A stretch of 64,000 bases of DNA from NCBI RefSeq assembly GCF_030272615.1, contig NC_081409.1:529350291-529414290 (forward strand), read 5' to 3'. The stretch comes from Cryptomeria japonica. Lineage: Eukaryota; Streptophyta; Pinopsida; Cupressales; Cupressaceae. Of this stretch, positions 22,201 through 32,989 are shown piece after piece (within the stretch, counting starts at the first letter, position 1; each line of letters starts with the position of its first letter). Below the pieces are notes generated by a model. That model worked only from the letters and a program-made list of their open reading frames with translations, ran no database searches and had not been told where the DNA came from. A program made the position numbers and the translations under genes.

Positions 22201-25200
22201 ATGGATTCTTCATGTGCACTTGAATTTATTGCAAACCCTATTGTGATTGAGGTTATCAAGCATCCTAGACCCGTATTCAAACTTATTCCCAAAATTGCGA
22301 AGAAGGATGATACCCTAGGAGCATTTTCAAAAATACCTAAAGGAGTTGTTTATGTAGAGGATCCTAGACTATACATACATTGTCATATTGAGGAACTAGG
22401 AGATGATGAAATCAAGAACATGTATAGGACTGTAATCTAAGATGAAAATGGTAATGTCAAACTGGAACACAAGGTAGTGGAAACCCTAGGTTTTGTGGAT
22501 ATTCTTAACATCCCTAATTTTCCTGAAGATGTGATAAGAATAGTCCTAAGCAGAGTCCATGGTGAATTCTTTTGGTTGGATTCCATCCATAAGATCACTA
22601 AAGAAGAAGTTAGGGCAGTAACAAGCTTACCTTCCACCGGTAGCAGACCTGAGAGAACTAAGAAAGTTCCAAATGACATTGTGATGAACTTAACCAGTGC
22701 AACATTTGACAAAAGATCCCTAAGAGTCAATGATGTGAAGGACATCAATGTTAGATTTGTAAGTATGATTCTTGCTTATAAGGCTACACATGCAAATAGG
22801 TTAAACTCCAGCCTATGTATTAAAAGTGCATATGACATGGTGAACGACAATAAAAGAATAGATGTGTGTGAATGGCTTAAAGATGAATTGATAGACAACC
22901 TGAAGAAAATCAAAGGTGATAAGAAGGGAACTTTTAGATTTGGAAATCTGCTTATATGTTTAATGCTATACATTACCAAGGAAGTACTCGGTATTGGTAA
23001 GAAAGACTTTGGTTTTGATATACAAGTAGGAAAGCAATTGTTGGACATATTGAACAACATGGGAGATGATAGAGAGAAACATATAAATGAACATTTTCAA
23101 GCACTAAAGGCTCAAATGAAGACAAGAATAAGGCTATCTCAAGCAATTGTTAACAAATATCAAATGGAGATGCTTTGTAATTAAGAAAGATGAAATCTGG
23201 ATGGAGGCAATTGTCCCTAGAACTCTTTGGGTAACCGAGATGGGATATGAAACAAATGATAACATCATTGAGACTTATGCAAAAGCCCTCCTTGAAGCAC
23301 CAAAAGAACCATCTGAGAAAGTATTTGGCAATGTAGAAACAATTGAAAGTGGCATCCAATCTTAGAAAAGAGTCAATAAAACTGAACAAATAGTTAGGAG
23401 AGGTTCAAGACAAGCTAAATCAATTAAAGAAGATGTACTTAACAAAACTGGTATCAAGGAAAGTGAGTTGGAAGGACTTCAACTGGAAGCTCATCTTTCA
23501 CTTGTTGCAACTTCTTCTAAAAGTGATATACCAGATGAGTTCAAAAGGGTAGTAAGGAAAAGAAAAACCTCACCGGTACCCTCACCTACATCCAAAAGAA
23601 CAAGACAAAAGCAACAGACAATTAGGCCTCCAGCTAAGAAGTTAACTCCAAAGAAAACGAAGGTAAAATAAGCTATAGCTCCACTGGACAAACTTCTAAA
23701 TGCAATAACTGAAGAAGGAAAATTGAAAAATATTAGCAAGCTGTATAACACACTTTCTAATGATGATAAAGAAAGCATAGAGAATAGTGTAATTTTACAC
23801 TTAGACATTTACAAGAAATTTTTGATGGAGATTGTTGATGATATACCCAATGATTTATATAGAAGCTAGAAGGGTAGCTATTGTTGAGTTAGATAAAAAG
23901 ATAAAGATAGAAAAATTACTTGCAGTTCACCTAGTGAACTCCACTAAAGAGAGATGAATTAATCAGTGAGGCCAACCAGATAGTATTTTCAACCGGTCAC
24001 CGACATGTAGCACTTATGGTAGGCAGAGTGAATGAAATCATTGAAGAAACTGTAGATCAATGGGATATATTCTTTGTTGAAAAGGAGAAACAAGAAGAAC
24101 TTAAAAAACCAAAGACTATAAAAGTCTACCAAAAGGACAAGGATAAGGGGAAAGGTAAGGTAGGGGGACCTCTGAGCCTAAAGATAATTGATAACCTACC
24201 CCCACCTCTTTCTAATACTCCACTGGTAGAAACTGTTGACACACAACTGACAATAGAGAGTATGGAGACTCTTCATTAGGATACAAATCTTGAGTCTGAA
24301 ATTTTGTACACTATGAACATAGACACCCAAGAGGTAAATATTATTGTTGATAAAGAGACCATTGAAGATAACAAGAAAGATGTGGTTACTGACTGGCTGT
24401 AGATGTTGAGATTGGGGTTGAGACACAAACTGAACAATCAGTTGATCCCTTGTCTGCTAGAATTGTGACTGATACTAAACCCACCGAGCTAGAGAAACCA
24501 ACTGACAACATAGAGAAACCAGTTGAGATATCAGCAGTGGACAATATAGAGGTGCATAGTGAGAAACCGATAGTGAATACTGAGACTTCATCAGAGAAAC
24601 CGGCAGTAGAGAGCACAGTGAAACCCACCGAGGCACATGTTGAGAAATAGGAACAGAAAAAGGTTGAGGCACAGGTTCATGCAAAGATAGTGCCACCAGC
24701 AACAACTGAGAAACCCAAGCCTTTGCTAGTAGAAATGCAAACACAAACTGACCTACCAGAGGTTAATACAAGAAAAGAGGTTACTCACACCGGTGGAATG
24801 CAGATTGTTAAGGTAGTTGGACATTCATTTGGTTCTTCCATGACAAAACTTAGACCAACAAATGTGACAGAGGTATTATTGGATTCCATTAAGAAAATGA
24901 CAGAGTGTAGTTCACAAGCATATAAGGCTATTGATGATACAATTCTTATTCTAAAATTAATAGCACCCAAGTGCAATGTGGAAAATAAAGATTCTTTAAA
25001 TAAACTAGACACATTGTCTAAGGATATCACCGGTAACATTGTGACAGTTGATCAGATTTATGAGAAGACATTTAAAGAGAAAATGGATAAAGAAAAATAG
25101 AAATTCTTCAATGAGAAAATAAAGAAGTGCATGGGAGACATTGATACCCTTTTACCGGCACTAAGAAAAACAATAAAGGAGTTTAAGGAGTTGTATAGAG

Positions 25201-25622
25201 ACACATGTAAAACTAATATCTTGATAGTAGATATAGACAAGGAGATTAGTAAGGTACATAAATAAATAAATGATATAGTTGACAATTTCATTGATTCATC
25301 TAAACCATTATCAGTTATAGAGCAGGAAATAGCAGGTTTTGAGGAGAAACTTGAAAAATTTGAAAAAGAGAAGGAAAGAATAAAAGGAAAGGCAAAAGAT
25401 CTTAAATGCAGACTCAGTCCCAAATTGGACTACCTCATCTCTTTGAGAAAAGAGATCTCAGAGACAAGTGTTCAAGGACTGAAGACACCGAAAGAGAAAA
25501 TGCATCACCTCACCAGTACAATTCAAAGAACAGAGGCTGCATTGAAGGACAATGAAAGGTTCACTGAGAGCCTGGATCTTATATTGGCAGAACTTTTCCA
25601 GATTGTAACCAACCGGTTATAA
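22201..25622 (+). pseudogene. Orphan long ORF of element C, unknown function, decayed (about 1,100 codons)
   Basis: I do not recognise this protein. Reading continues through frame 1 (22201-23160), then frame 2 (to about 23870), frame 1 (about 23950-24400) and frame 3 (24400-25622), with stops such as 22438-22440, 23363-23365, 23669-23671, 24277-24279, 24648-24650 and 25098-25100. First part (about 320 codons): a folded, helix-rich domain with VHGEFFWLDSIHKITKEEV, VTSLPSTGSRPERTKKVPND and VCEWLKDELIDNL. Middle: a basic stretch like a nuclear localisation signal (VVRKRKTSPVP, SPTSKRTRQKQQ; 23548-23612). Then a repeat-like segment rich in EKP, ETQT and Thr/Val (about 24420-24720). Last part: coiled coil rich in Lys/Glu (25040-25420). 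No protease, RT or integrase motif occurs. The early domain faintly resembles the putative transposon-associated proteins carried by some plant retroelements, but I cannot confirm a family. Confidence 0.65.
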
Positions 25623-25849
25623 GGATCAAGCTGAAATTGCACTCAGTTGAAAATTTGAGAACCTTTGTCATTGATTTCAAAGGGGGAGTAGTGGAACTGA
25701 GAAAAATGATCAGAAGAAAGACATCATCAGCTCAGGGGGAGCACACATTTTGGTAACACAGTTTTGGTAAGACAATTTTGGCAAAATATTTTTGGATAAC
25801 ATTTTTGGATACTTTTTGGATTTTTCTCATGAGTGTTGCCATCAATGCT
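25623..25849 (+). other. 3' untranslated part of element C
   Basis: Short non-coding region with a TTTTGGTAACA/TTTTGGCAA/TTTTTGGATAACA repeat-like stretch (25748-25822), leading to the PPT. A purine-rich AAAGGGGGAGTAG at 25679-25691 resembles a second, upstream PPT. Confidence 0.5.
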
Positions 25850-25861
25850 AAAGGGGGAGAT
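25850..25861 (+). other. Polypurine tract of element C
   Basis: AAAGGGGGAGAT directly precedes the TG of the 3' LTR. The same 12 bases occur as the minus-strand PPT of element E (43255-43266). Confidence 0.93.
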
Positions 25862-26653
25862 TGTTGGCAAATGCACACTCCAATGAGAAATTGTAGGTGA
25901 TTTAAGGTATTGTCATTGATGGCAACCTTACAATCATATGATACCGGCAGGCACCGACACCGACAAACTCTACACTAGCATACAGTTCACCAGCACTGAA
26001 AAGAAAGATTACCGGCACCATGGTCGATAGGAATTTTATTTAATTGTATTTTGTATTTAATTGTAAAATCTTTTTGTAAGCCGACATGGCGGATTGTAAT
26101 AAGACTCATATAAGTATGAGAGCTTGTAGATCATTTTAGTATGAGTGAATATGGAAGGATTATTGCAGACCTAATGTGCGAATTGTAAGGCAAATTTTGG
26201 ATAAGGGTTTATGAATATTGCAGAGCTTAAACTGGTATTGATCCTGGCATAGAAGGTGCTGATCTGAAGTAGTACATGACATTGGATTTGTATAATCCAT
26301 TTTTGTAAGTTAGTGAGATTTCTTTTGTAACTGCGTAGTGAGCTCTAGGCACCTGGCCTTTCTGCATGTGCAGGCCCCTATTGTATCGGTAGTATTCTCT
26401 TATTGGCCAGTAAGCGAATATTGTGGGTCACAAATCCCACTGAGGTTTTTCCAACACCGGGTTTCCTCATTAAAAATATTGTGTTATGGCATGTCTTTCA
26501 TGTTGTGGTTATTGCTCTTATTTACTGCATTATTTTTGGTTTACCAATACACAGTGTTGAAATGCTTTTCATGTTATAATTCAAGAAAACTCATATACCA
26601 GTTAGATACTGATTCACCCCCCCCCCCTCTCAGTATCTTTGGGAATCCTAACA
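25862..26653 (+). repeat. 3' LTR of element C
   Basis: This 792-bp LTR runs from TGTTGGCAAATG to GGGAATCCTAACA. It matches 20011-20776 apart from scattered substitutions, a C-run length difference near 26618 and the 26-base segment missing from the 5' copy. Confidence 0.93.
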
Positions 26654-26658
26654 CCAAA
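26654..26658 (+). repeat. Target-site duplication CCAAA, right copy (element C)
   Basis: Matches 20006-20010. Element A resumes immediately as RT sequence. Confidence 0.92.
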
Positions 26659-27126
26659 TGCTAAACCTATGAGGAAAAAACAAAGGCCTCTTAACCCAAA
26701 TCTTGAGCCCTTTATGGTCAAGGAGCTTAATAAGCTGATTGAGAGAAACATTATTTTCCCTATCAAACACACCTCTTGGGTGTCAAACCTTGTCCCAGTT
26801 AGAAACAAGAATGGTGAAATCAGACTTTGTGTTGATTTATGAAACCTCAATAGAGCCTCATTAAAGGATAGATATTCACTGCCCTCTATGGAGTGGATTT
26901 TGCAAGTGGTTGCAGGTTTTGAGAGATTCTCCTTGCTAGATGGATTTTTAGGATATAACTAGGTTTTAGTGAAGGAAGAATATTATTTCAAGCCAACATT
27001 TACAACCAAATGGGGTACTATGGCATACAAAAAGATGCCATTTGGTTTGTCAAATGCTAGTGCCACTTTTCAGCATGCCATGGATATGGCATTTCATGGT
27101 TTAATGTATAAGTTTGTCCTTGTTTA
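26659..27126 (+). pseudogene. Element A, segment 3: first half of reverse transcriptase
   Basis: Ty3/gypsy RT fingers and palm: AKPMRKKQRPLNPNLEPFMV, HTSWVSNLVPVRNKNGEIRL, CVDL*NLNRASLKDRYSLPS, FSLLDGFLGYN (first catalytic D region), KMPFGLSNASATFQHAMDMA and KFVLVY. TGA at 26840-26842 and TAG at 26960-26962 break the frame. The segment stops at the tyrosine of the Y-x-D-D catalytic box, because element D is inserted between VY and LDD. Confidence 0.9.
27122..27126 (+). repeat. Target-site duplication GTTTA, left copy (element D)
   Basis: GTTTA precedes TGTCGTGCCC. It is repeated at 31885-31889 after the CTCACA end. Removing one copy and element D restores continuous RT codons. Confidence 0.9.
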
Positions 27127-27992
27127 TGTCGTGCCCAAACTTTAGGGCACAAAAACGGAACAACAATTTTTTTTTTTTGACGTCATGAACTCGCTATAAA
27201 TCCTAATATATAACAACTGTATTTAAGGTTTTGTCTTTTCTAGGATGTAAATAAGCTTACTTACTAAGGTTAAGTTAAATAACCAACTCGAGTGAGTGAC
27301 TTGATTGGTGGAGATTAATTTGCATTGCGGATTAGTTAGCTAGCTCAATTACCTAAGACAAATTGCCGCTAATTAAATCAAGGGATAATTGGCTATCTTA
27401 ATGTATTAAATCATTCCAGGTCATATAATGATATTGCTAATGATTATTTGATGCTTATATAAAAATTCATTATACACATCCACCCGATGAGGGTTTCGAA
27501 TTACTACAATGTCATTTGCCCACTAAAATCTGACAATAAACTAGGGCCAATTCTAATTTTCCCTAAATCCCCTGATTTTGTCAATTAATTTTCAATCCGA
27601 CCAAAAAGTCGGTCTCAAGGGCTTAGGTTCATAAATTTACAAATTCCTCCTTTCAAATTTTCCTATCGTCCAAATATATGGGAGGTAAGTCCATTGATTA
27701 ATTAAATATATTGCTGGATTTAACGTATAGTTTATCCAACTATAGTAATCCTTTATTATTAACCCCCTTGAATTAATTGAAATTAAATTTCTAAAGAATG
27801 GGGACATATAATAATTTAATTATTAAATTAACCCCTATATCAAAAGTCTAAAATTCCATAATAATTCAATTTTTAGATTAGTCCCCAATTATATACATTA
27901 AAATCAAGGTTTAAAATTCCATAATATTTCAATTATAAACTTAACCCCAAATTATATACTAAAATCTAACTTTAAATTTCCAATTTAAATTC

Positions 27993-27996
<4 letters not shown>

Positions 27997-28042
<46 letters not shown>
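27997..28042 (+). repeat. (TA)n microsatellite
   Basis: Nearly pure TA dinucleotide run of about 46 bases inside element D. A second shorter run lies at 28121-28147. Confidence 0.95.
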
Positions 28043-28046
<4 letters not shown>

Positions 28047-28164
28047 CACAATATAAATTCTTAAATTCTAACCCTCATTATAAATTAAAAATCAATTTTA
28101 ATGTTCCAATCTAAATCTCCTATATATATATATATATATATATATATCTAATTACCTAAATGCT

Positions 28165-28192
28165 AACCCTAACCCGAAATTGGGTTAGGGTT
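28165..28192 (+). repeat. Telomere-like inverted repeat 1
   Basis: AACCCTAACCC, loop GAAATT, then GGGTTAGGGTT: an 11-base perfect stem. The units resemble TTAGGG-type rather than the common plant TTTAGGG repeat. Confidence 0.85.
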
Positions 28193-28240
28193 GCTTTTCT
28201 ACATTTTACTCCTTGTTTTATTTCCTTTTTTCCATTTTGT

Positions 28241-28265
28241 ACCCTAACCCGGAATGGGTTAGGGT
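28241..28265 (+). repeat. Telomere-like inverted repeat 2
   Basis: ACCCTAACCC, loop GGAAT, then GGGTTAGGGT: a 10-base perfect stem. It is a diverged copy of the hairpin at 28165-28192, 76 bases away. Confidence 0.85.
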
Positions 28266-28393
28266 TTTATATTAACCCTTTTCTTTGTTTTGTTTTCTTT
28301 CTTTTTTTTTGTTTTGGAATGTGACTGCAGGTACGGAGGCGGAGGGTTTCATGCGGGGAGAGGCGGAGGGTTTCGCAGGGTTTCGGGCGCCGC

Positions 28394-28625
28394 CGTGCAT
28401 ACGCACAGTGGCGGCAGCGCCGCCCACTGTGTGTACACACAGTGGCGGACGGCATAGCCGCCGCCCACTGTGTATACACACAGTGGCGGGCGTCGTTCAC
28501 TGTGCGTAGCACAGTGGCGGCCGCGACCGCCCACTGTGTTACACACAGTGCGGTGCCCTTCGGCGCCGCCCACTGTGTGTAGCACAGTGGCTCGGCCGTG
28601 GCCGTCCACTGTGTTGCACACAGTG
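28394..28625 (+). repeat. GC-rich array of six near-palindromes built on CACTGTG...CACAGTG
   Basis: Palindromes lie at 28425-28444 (perfect, 20 bases), 28466-28485, 28498-28516, 28532-28550, 28571-28589 and 28607-28625, with a degenerate one at 28394-28410. Start-to-start spacing is 41, 32, 34, 39 and 36 bases. The separators are GC-rich (GGCGG, GCCGCCGCC-type) in an otherwise very AT-rich neighbourhood. Each unit can form a hairpin as DNA or RNA. ORFs on both strands here come from the repeat and the high GC, not from genes. Confidence 0.9.
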
Positions 28626-28730
28626 GCCCGCGTGACTTTGCTTCCCCATTTTTTTGCAACATTTTTAATTAAATTTCGTGGGTTGATAAAAATGGTATAA
28701 GATGTGGTTTTTTTTTTTGAATTTCCAATG

Positions 28731-28733
<3 letters not shown>

Positions 28734-28795
<62 letters not shown>

Positions 28796-28869
28796 GCACA
28801 GTATCATTTATGAATATGAAGATATTTTCTTCTACAGGCATCCACAGAGTATATTTTTTTTTTGATGCA

Positions 28870-28910
<41 letters not shown>

Positions 28911-28951
28911 TATATATATATTTATATATATATATGTATATATATATATAT
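28734..28951 (+). repeat. (TA)n microsatellites
   Basis: Two long TA runs, about 28736-28791 and 28872-28951, the second with GATA/TTTATA interruptions. Further short runs continue at 29012-29023 and 29065-29140. Confidence 0.93.
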
Positions 28952-29149
28952 TAAGAAGTCCATTCTGCCACCCTTTTATATGTTTTGTAACAGAGATTCA
29001 CAAGATTCAGAATATATATATATCTTTTATTTTGTTGTTACAGGGGTATGCACATACAGGAAGTTTATATATATATTTATATATATATAGGTATATATTT
29101 TCAATATATATACTTATATACCTATAGATATATATATGTATGATTTAAA

Positions 29150-31884
29150 TGTTGAAATAATAGGGCTAAAAACCCTTATATTGTTTTGAGATTTTAACCA
29201 TTTACATACTATTTTTTTTTGTCTTCTAACAGTATTTAGAATAGGTCTAATTTTTTTCTTTTCTTTTATTTAAACTTTCTACAGCAATAAAACAATACTG
29301 GTTCTCCTTTCTTTCTAACAGACATAAAATAACAGAATTTAAAACTATGCAAGTAAATAATAACCCTACTGCATTTCTTTTTCTTTCTATAACATTTGCA
29401 GTAAATAAACTAGTAAATAGTAAATAAGGAATCCTAATGCATTTTTCTGTTTCTTTTCTTTAATATTGCAGTAAATAAACATGTTACAGACCAGATTTAA
29501 ATGTAGTCTACTACAACACAATAGGCATCAAAACATAAAATTAAATTTACATTGTTTTTCCAGAATGATAATTACAATAGCCCATATATAAAAATGGGTA
29601 AATAATCCAAACAGTCATCTTTCTCTAATTTTTACACAGTAAATAAAGAGTACATTAATTTAAACAGAAACAGAATCATTTTAAGCCCTATATTTACATA
29701 TGCACTTTCTCTCTCTTTTTTTTTTTGCTACAAAACATAAGGTTACATTTCTTTCTTCCTTTCTGCATTTAAATAAAAATAAGAGATCTGAATAGAAGTC
29801 TGCAACACAACAATCTGCAACTCCTAGTCTTTTTCCCCAAGCCACCTGCAAGTAAAGTTTAGGACTGTGACCATGGGATGCTCACCTCCCAGCCTAGGCT
29901 TACCAGAAGCCACCCCCGAGCTAGGAGAATCAAGACCTAGACGGGTTACAACCAAGCAATACAACACAACAATAGGGCAATCACACAAACATTCACTTTC
30001 CCATCCCAAGCTACACTTTCACCACACTTTGTGATGATCAATCTACGGGTGGAAGTGGACCAAGTACCATTGGGGAGACTGCAGCCAAAAATATAACACA
30101 AGCCACCTCATGGCAACACAAAATACTCAACAAAATTCATCCCACACACCTTATGCCCCCCAAAGGCTCAAAGCCATTTCTCTCCCCTTATGACCCCCAA
30201 ATGCATACACAAGGCTATGCAGCAAGGGTCACTAAGGACACCCTTGAGATCACTCTCCTTAAGGAGAGCCTCTCACCCAAGGCTGTCATGCTTCTTCCAC
30301 CCCAAGATCATCCTACTCTCCCAAGAGTAGAAGATCTTGGACACTCCCAAAACAAGAACACAAAACAGAAAAACATAGAAATGAAACTACACATTATTTT
30401 CTTCAACAACAATTTACATACACACTTTCTTTACAAGCATTTCTTTCCTTCAACAAAACAACATAACTAACATAAACAACAAAACCAAGAGGAGATAACC
30501 ACCAACCTTATTCTCCCAATAGGTATGCTAAACTTGGTTGGAGATGAGCTGCCCAATCCACACCACTTTCTGCAATCCTTGACCCCCAAATTCCTCTAAT
30601 TCCTAAAACTGGTTTTTTTTTTTGTTTTTTTTTTTCCAAGTTTTTCCAAAAATCTCCAAGAATGGAGAGTGGGTGATTAGCTCACTAAGCTTCCATTCTT
30701 AGCCTAAGAAGGCCTCTCTCACTCCTTCCAACCTCTTGGATAGAGTGAGTGATCTCCCATTGGGTTGGTCTTCCCTAGGTCTTACACACTCCCTAACCTA
30801 GGTGCCTAGAGAAGGGAAATGGAATGGGGAAGAGGGATTACTATCTCCAAGAAGGTTCTCCTTCCAAGGATGGCACTCCTATAGATGGAATTCGTCCATC
30901 TTGGGAAAACCACTTTTTTGGGTGGTTAAACAAGTCCTAAGGGAAAGACACATGGCCAATTTTGGCCTTCACCCATAGGTACCCCATGAGGCCTAATAGA
31001 AAAGCTCTAAAATTGACTCTAGGAGTTGATTTGACCTTCAGAAAGTCCACCTGAAGCTAACCTACGGGTCAAATCTGAGTTGACCTTCCTTGTGGCTCTC
31101 TAACCTATATTTCTTGGTTCCTTCAAGGATAATTAGGGGATATAACAATTAACAAAAATAAAACTTTCAAAAAGGTGACATGACAATTGCCAACACAACA
31201 TACTACATAGGTGTCAAGTGACACTACAAAATAATTCCACATCACAATAAACACATGGCAATTGTCCCTTAAACAATTTAATCAATCCAATAAGTACAAA
31301 TTACACTCATGCAGCATTTTACATTTACGAATAAAATACAGTACATACGGGGTGTTGTCTCTCCAAATAGACAACCCCTGGTTTTTACTAACGCACATTG
31401 GCCTAGGCTTGATTCTCCCTAATATTTCCATGGTCACATGGATATTTTCCTGCACATCTCAATTTAAACATTAGTACTTCCCAAATAGCCTCATATAATA
31501 TATAATCACAAAATTAGAATACAATACATTCATTCTGCAAGGACTTGACATTATAAATTATGATTTGTCACAAATCAAGGCAATTTCCTCATAATCCTCA
31601 AAATTTGATCCATCTACAATATATGCAAACATTTTCCTAACATTATATCAAATCCTGAAATTCAGATAATAACCTGCATCATCACAACATTACCCTAATC
31701 TAGAATCATATAATATTCTATAATCCACAAGGCATAGAAATGAAGCATTCCACATATATCAATGTTACCAAAATCGCAGAATCATGAAAAGTTCTATATC
31801 CATAGTGTGTCAAAACTAGCATCCAAAATAGTTCCAAAATGAAAATAACTGAAGAGATAGGATGGGTCAGGGTAGGGCCTCACA
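29150..31884 (+). other. Remainder of element D, no gene seen
   Basis: AT-rich sequence with many T-runs after AAATAAAC-like steps (29200-29780), then moderately complex DNA (29820-31140) and AT-rich DNA to the end. ORFs of up to 105 codons at 29824-30009 and 30153-30470 show no known motif, and I do not call them. Confidence 0.5.
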
Positions 31885-31889
31885 GTTTA
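31885..31889 (+). repeat. Target-site duplication GTTTA, right copy (element D)
   Basis: Matches 27122-27126. The next codons read LDD of the RT catalytic box. Confidence 0.9.
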
Positions 31890-32290
31890 TTTGGATGATA
31901 TCGCTGCTTATTCTAGAAATTTAGATGAACACTTAGCTCACCTAAGGAAGATTTTCCAGAGGTGTAGGGAGTATGGTGTATCTCTTAACCCAAAAAAATA
32001 TGTGTTTGTTGTTCATGAGGGTAAGCTTCTGGGTTATGTGGTGTGAAAAGAAGGTATTACTATTGATCCAAAGAGGGTAGGTGCAATTATTTTTCTTCCC
32101 CTACTAGCACACAAGAAGAGCTTGCAAAGATTATTGGGTAGGATTAATTTTGTTAGAAGGTTTATTCCAGATATTGCAGAATTATTAAAGCCTCTAACTT
32201 CTATACTGAAAAAGAATATTCCTTTCAACTAGTCTAAGGATGGAAAGAGAAGTTTTGAGCTGATAAAGGAGGCACTTGCAGCTGCTCCTA
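31890..32290 (+). pseudogene. Element A, segment 4: second half of reverse transcriptase
   Basis: Continues the RT from 27126 with LDDIAAYSRNLDEHLAHLRK (the two catalytic aspartates), YGVSLNPKKYVFVVHEGKLLGYVV, GITIDPKRVGAI, and LLGRINFVRRFIPDIAELLKPLT of the thumb/connection. Stops at 32044-32046 and 32230-32232. The frame otherwise stays open, so most of the damage to the RT is insertional. Confidence 0.9.
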
Positions 32291-32720
32291 CTTTGTTGAA
32301 CCCAGATTTCTGAAAAGACTTTATCGTGTATGCTTATGGCAGCATTGACACTATTTCAGCTATGTTGGTTCAAGAGAATAAGCATGGTTTGGAGCAACCC
32401 TTAGCCTTTTTCAGTCAAGGCCTTAAGGACTATGAGGAAAAGTATTCTTTTGTTGAAAAACATGTTCTTGTTGTTGTTAGGAGTTTGAAATTTTTTAAGC
32501 ATATGTTGTCTAACAAAAGGATTAAGTTTGATGTTTGCTCACCCCTCAGTTAAAGAGTTTTTTCTCAGTAGGGACTTAAATGTTAAGAGAGCTGGCTGGG
32601 TGACTAAGGTGATGGAATTTGATGTTGATATTAAAGTCACCAAGCTAGTCAAAGGTAAAGGACTGTGTGAGCAGCTTGCTGATCATGCAATAATAATGGA
32701 GAGGGTGAGGAGAAGACCAT
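32291..32720 (+). pseudogene. RNase H of element A (the usual copy after RT)
   Basis: FIVYAYGSIDTISAMLVQ (a normal Ty3/gypsy RNase H start, with aspartate replaced by tyrosine/glycine at the first catalytic position), QPLAFFSQGLKDYEEKYSFVEK (catalytic E region), VVVRSLKFFKHML and, after a frameshift near 32540, AGWVTKVMEFDVDIKVTKLVKGK. The end, LCEQLADH, replaces the usual ADALSR-type motif. It is decayed, and distinct from the archaeal-type RNase H at 19135-19540. Confidence 0.75.
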
Positions 32721-32989
32721 TTTAGCCCTCCAAGATGAAGAACCAACAGTTGTTCATGTTCCTCCTACTAGTTGGGTACAAGAAATGACTCATTTCTTGC
32801 AAATTGGTAAGTGTCCTCATGGATTGAGTAAGTCAAAGAGAAGGTACTATAGACTTCAGTCCATTGCATGTGTACTCTTGAATGGTTTTCTTTTTAGAAA
32901 GGATTTTCATGGTGTTCTTTTGAGATGCATAGATCCTGATTAGGTTGATAAGGTATTGCATGAGTTTCATGAACGATCAGCAAGTGGAC

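Larger units (their letters stand above)
20011..26653 (+). mobile_element. Element C: non-autonomous copia-type LTR retrotransposon carrying a zinc-knuckle Gag fragment and an orphan ORF
   Basis: Complete element of 6.6 kb: LTRs 20011-20776 and 25862-26653, tRNA-iMet PBS, PPT and TSD CCAAA. The 5.1-kb interior has no protease, integrase, RT or RNase H. It holds a Gag C-terminal half (20823-21857) and a long ORF of unknown role (22201-25622). The PPT is identical over 12 bases to that of element E. The LTR ends share a TTCACCCCCCCTCTCAG-type motif with E. Trans-mobilisation by a copia element is therefore likely. Confidence 0.88.
27127..31884 (+). mobile_element. Element D: 4.76-kb non-coding insertion with TG...CA ends, probably a giant solo LTR or non-autonomous LTR element
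   Basis: Starts TGTCGTGCCCAAAC and ends GGGCCTCACA, with a 5-bp TSD GTTTA, as an LTR would. I find no internal pair of LTRs, no PBS or PPT, and no conserved protein. That fits a solo LTR of unusual size or an LTR-type non-autonomous element whose repeats I missed. Right after the start there is a hairpin (GTGCCC...GGGCAC, 27131-27150). Inside are TA microsatellites, two telomere-like hairpins, a GC-rich palindrome array (28425-28625) and then about 3 kb of AT-rich DNA with T-runs. ORFs here are repeat artefacts. Confidence 0.75.

Noticed and set aside
28165-28265. Interstitial telomere array
   Set aside because: Only one or two units per arm in inverted order, so it is not a telomeric tract.
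28394-28625. CRISPR-like array
   Set aside because: Units are palindromes with variable 12-22-base GC-rich separators, the DNA is plant, and there are no cas genes.
28267-28700. Several overlapping ORFs on both strands (up to about 150 codons) in the GC-rich block
   Set aside because: They arise from the palindrome repeats and local high GC. All frames are open, with no known motif and no start context.
28702-29127. 141-codon ORF rich in Tyr/Ile
   Set aside because: It is a translation of TA microsatellites.
30153-30470. 105-codon plus-strand ORF (MPPKGSKPFLSPYD...)
   Set aside because: No known domain; lies in non-coding element D.
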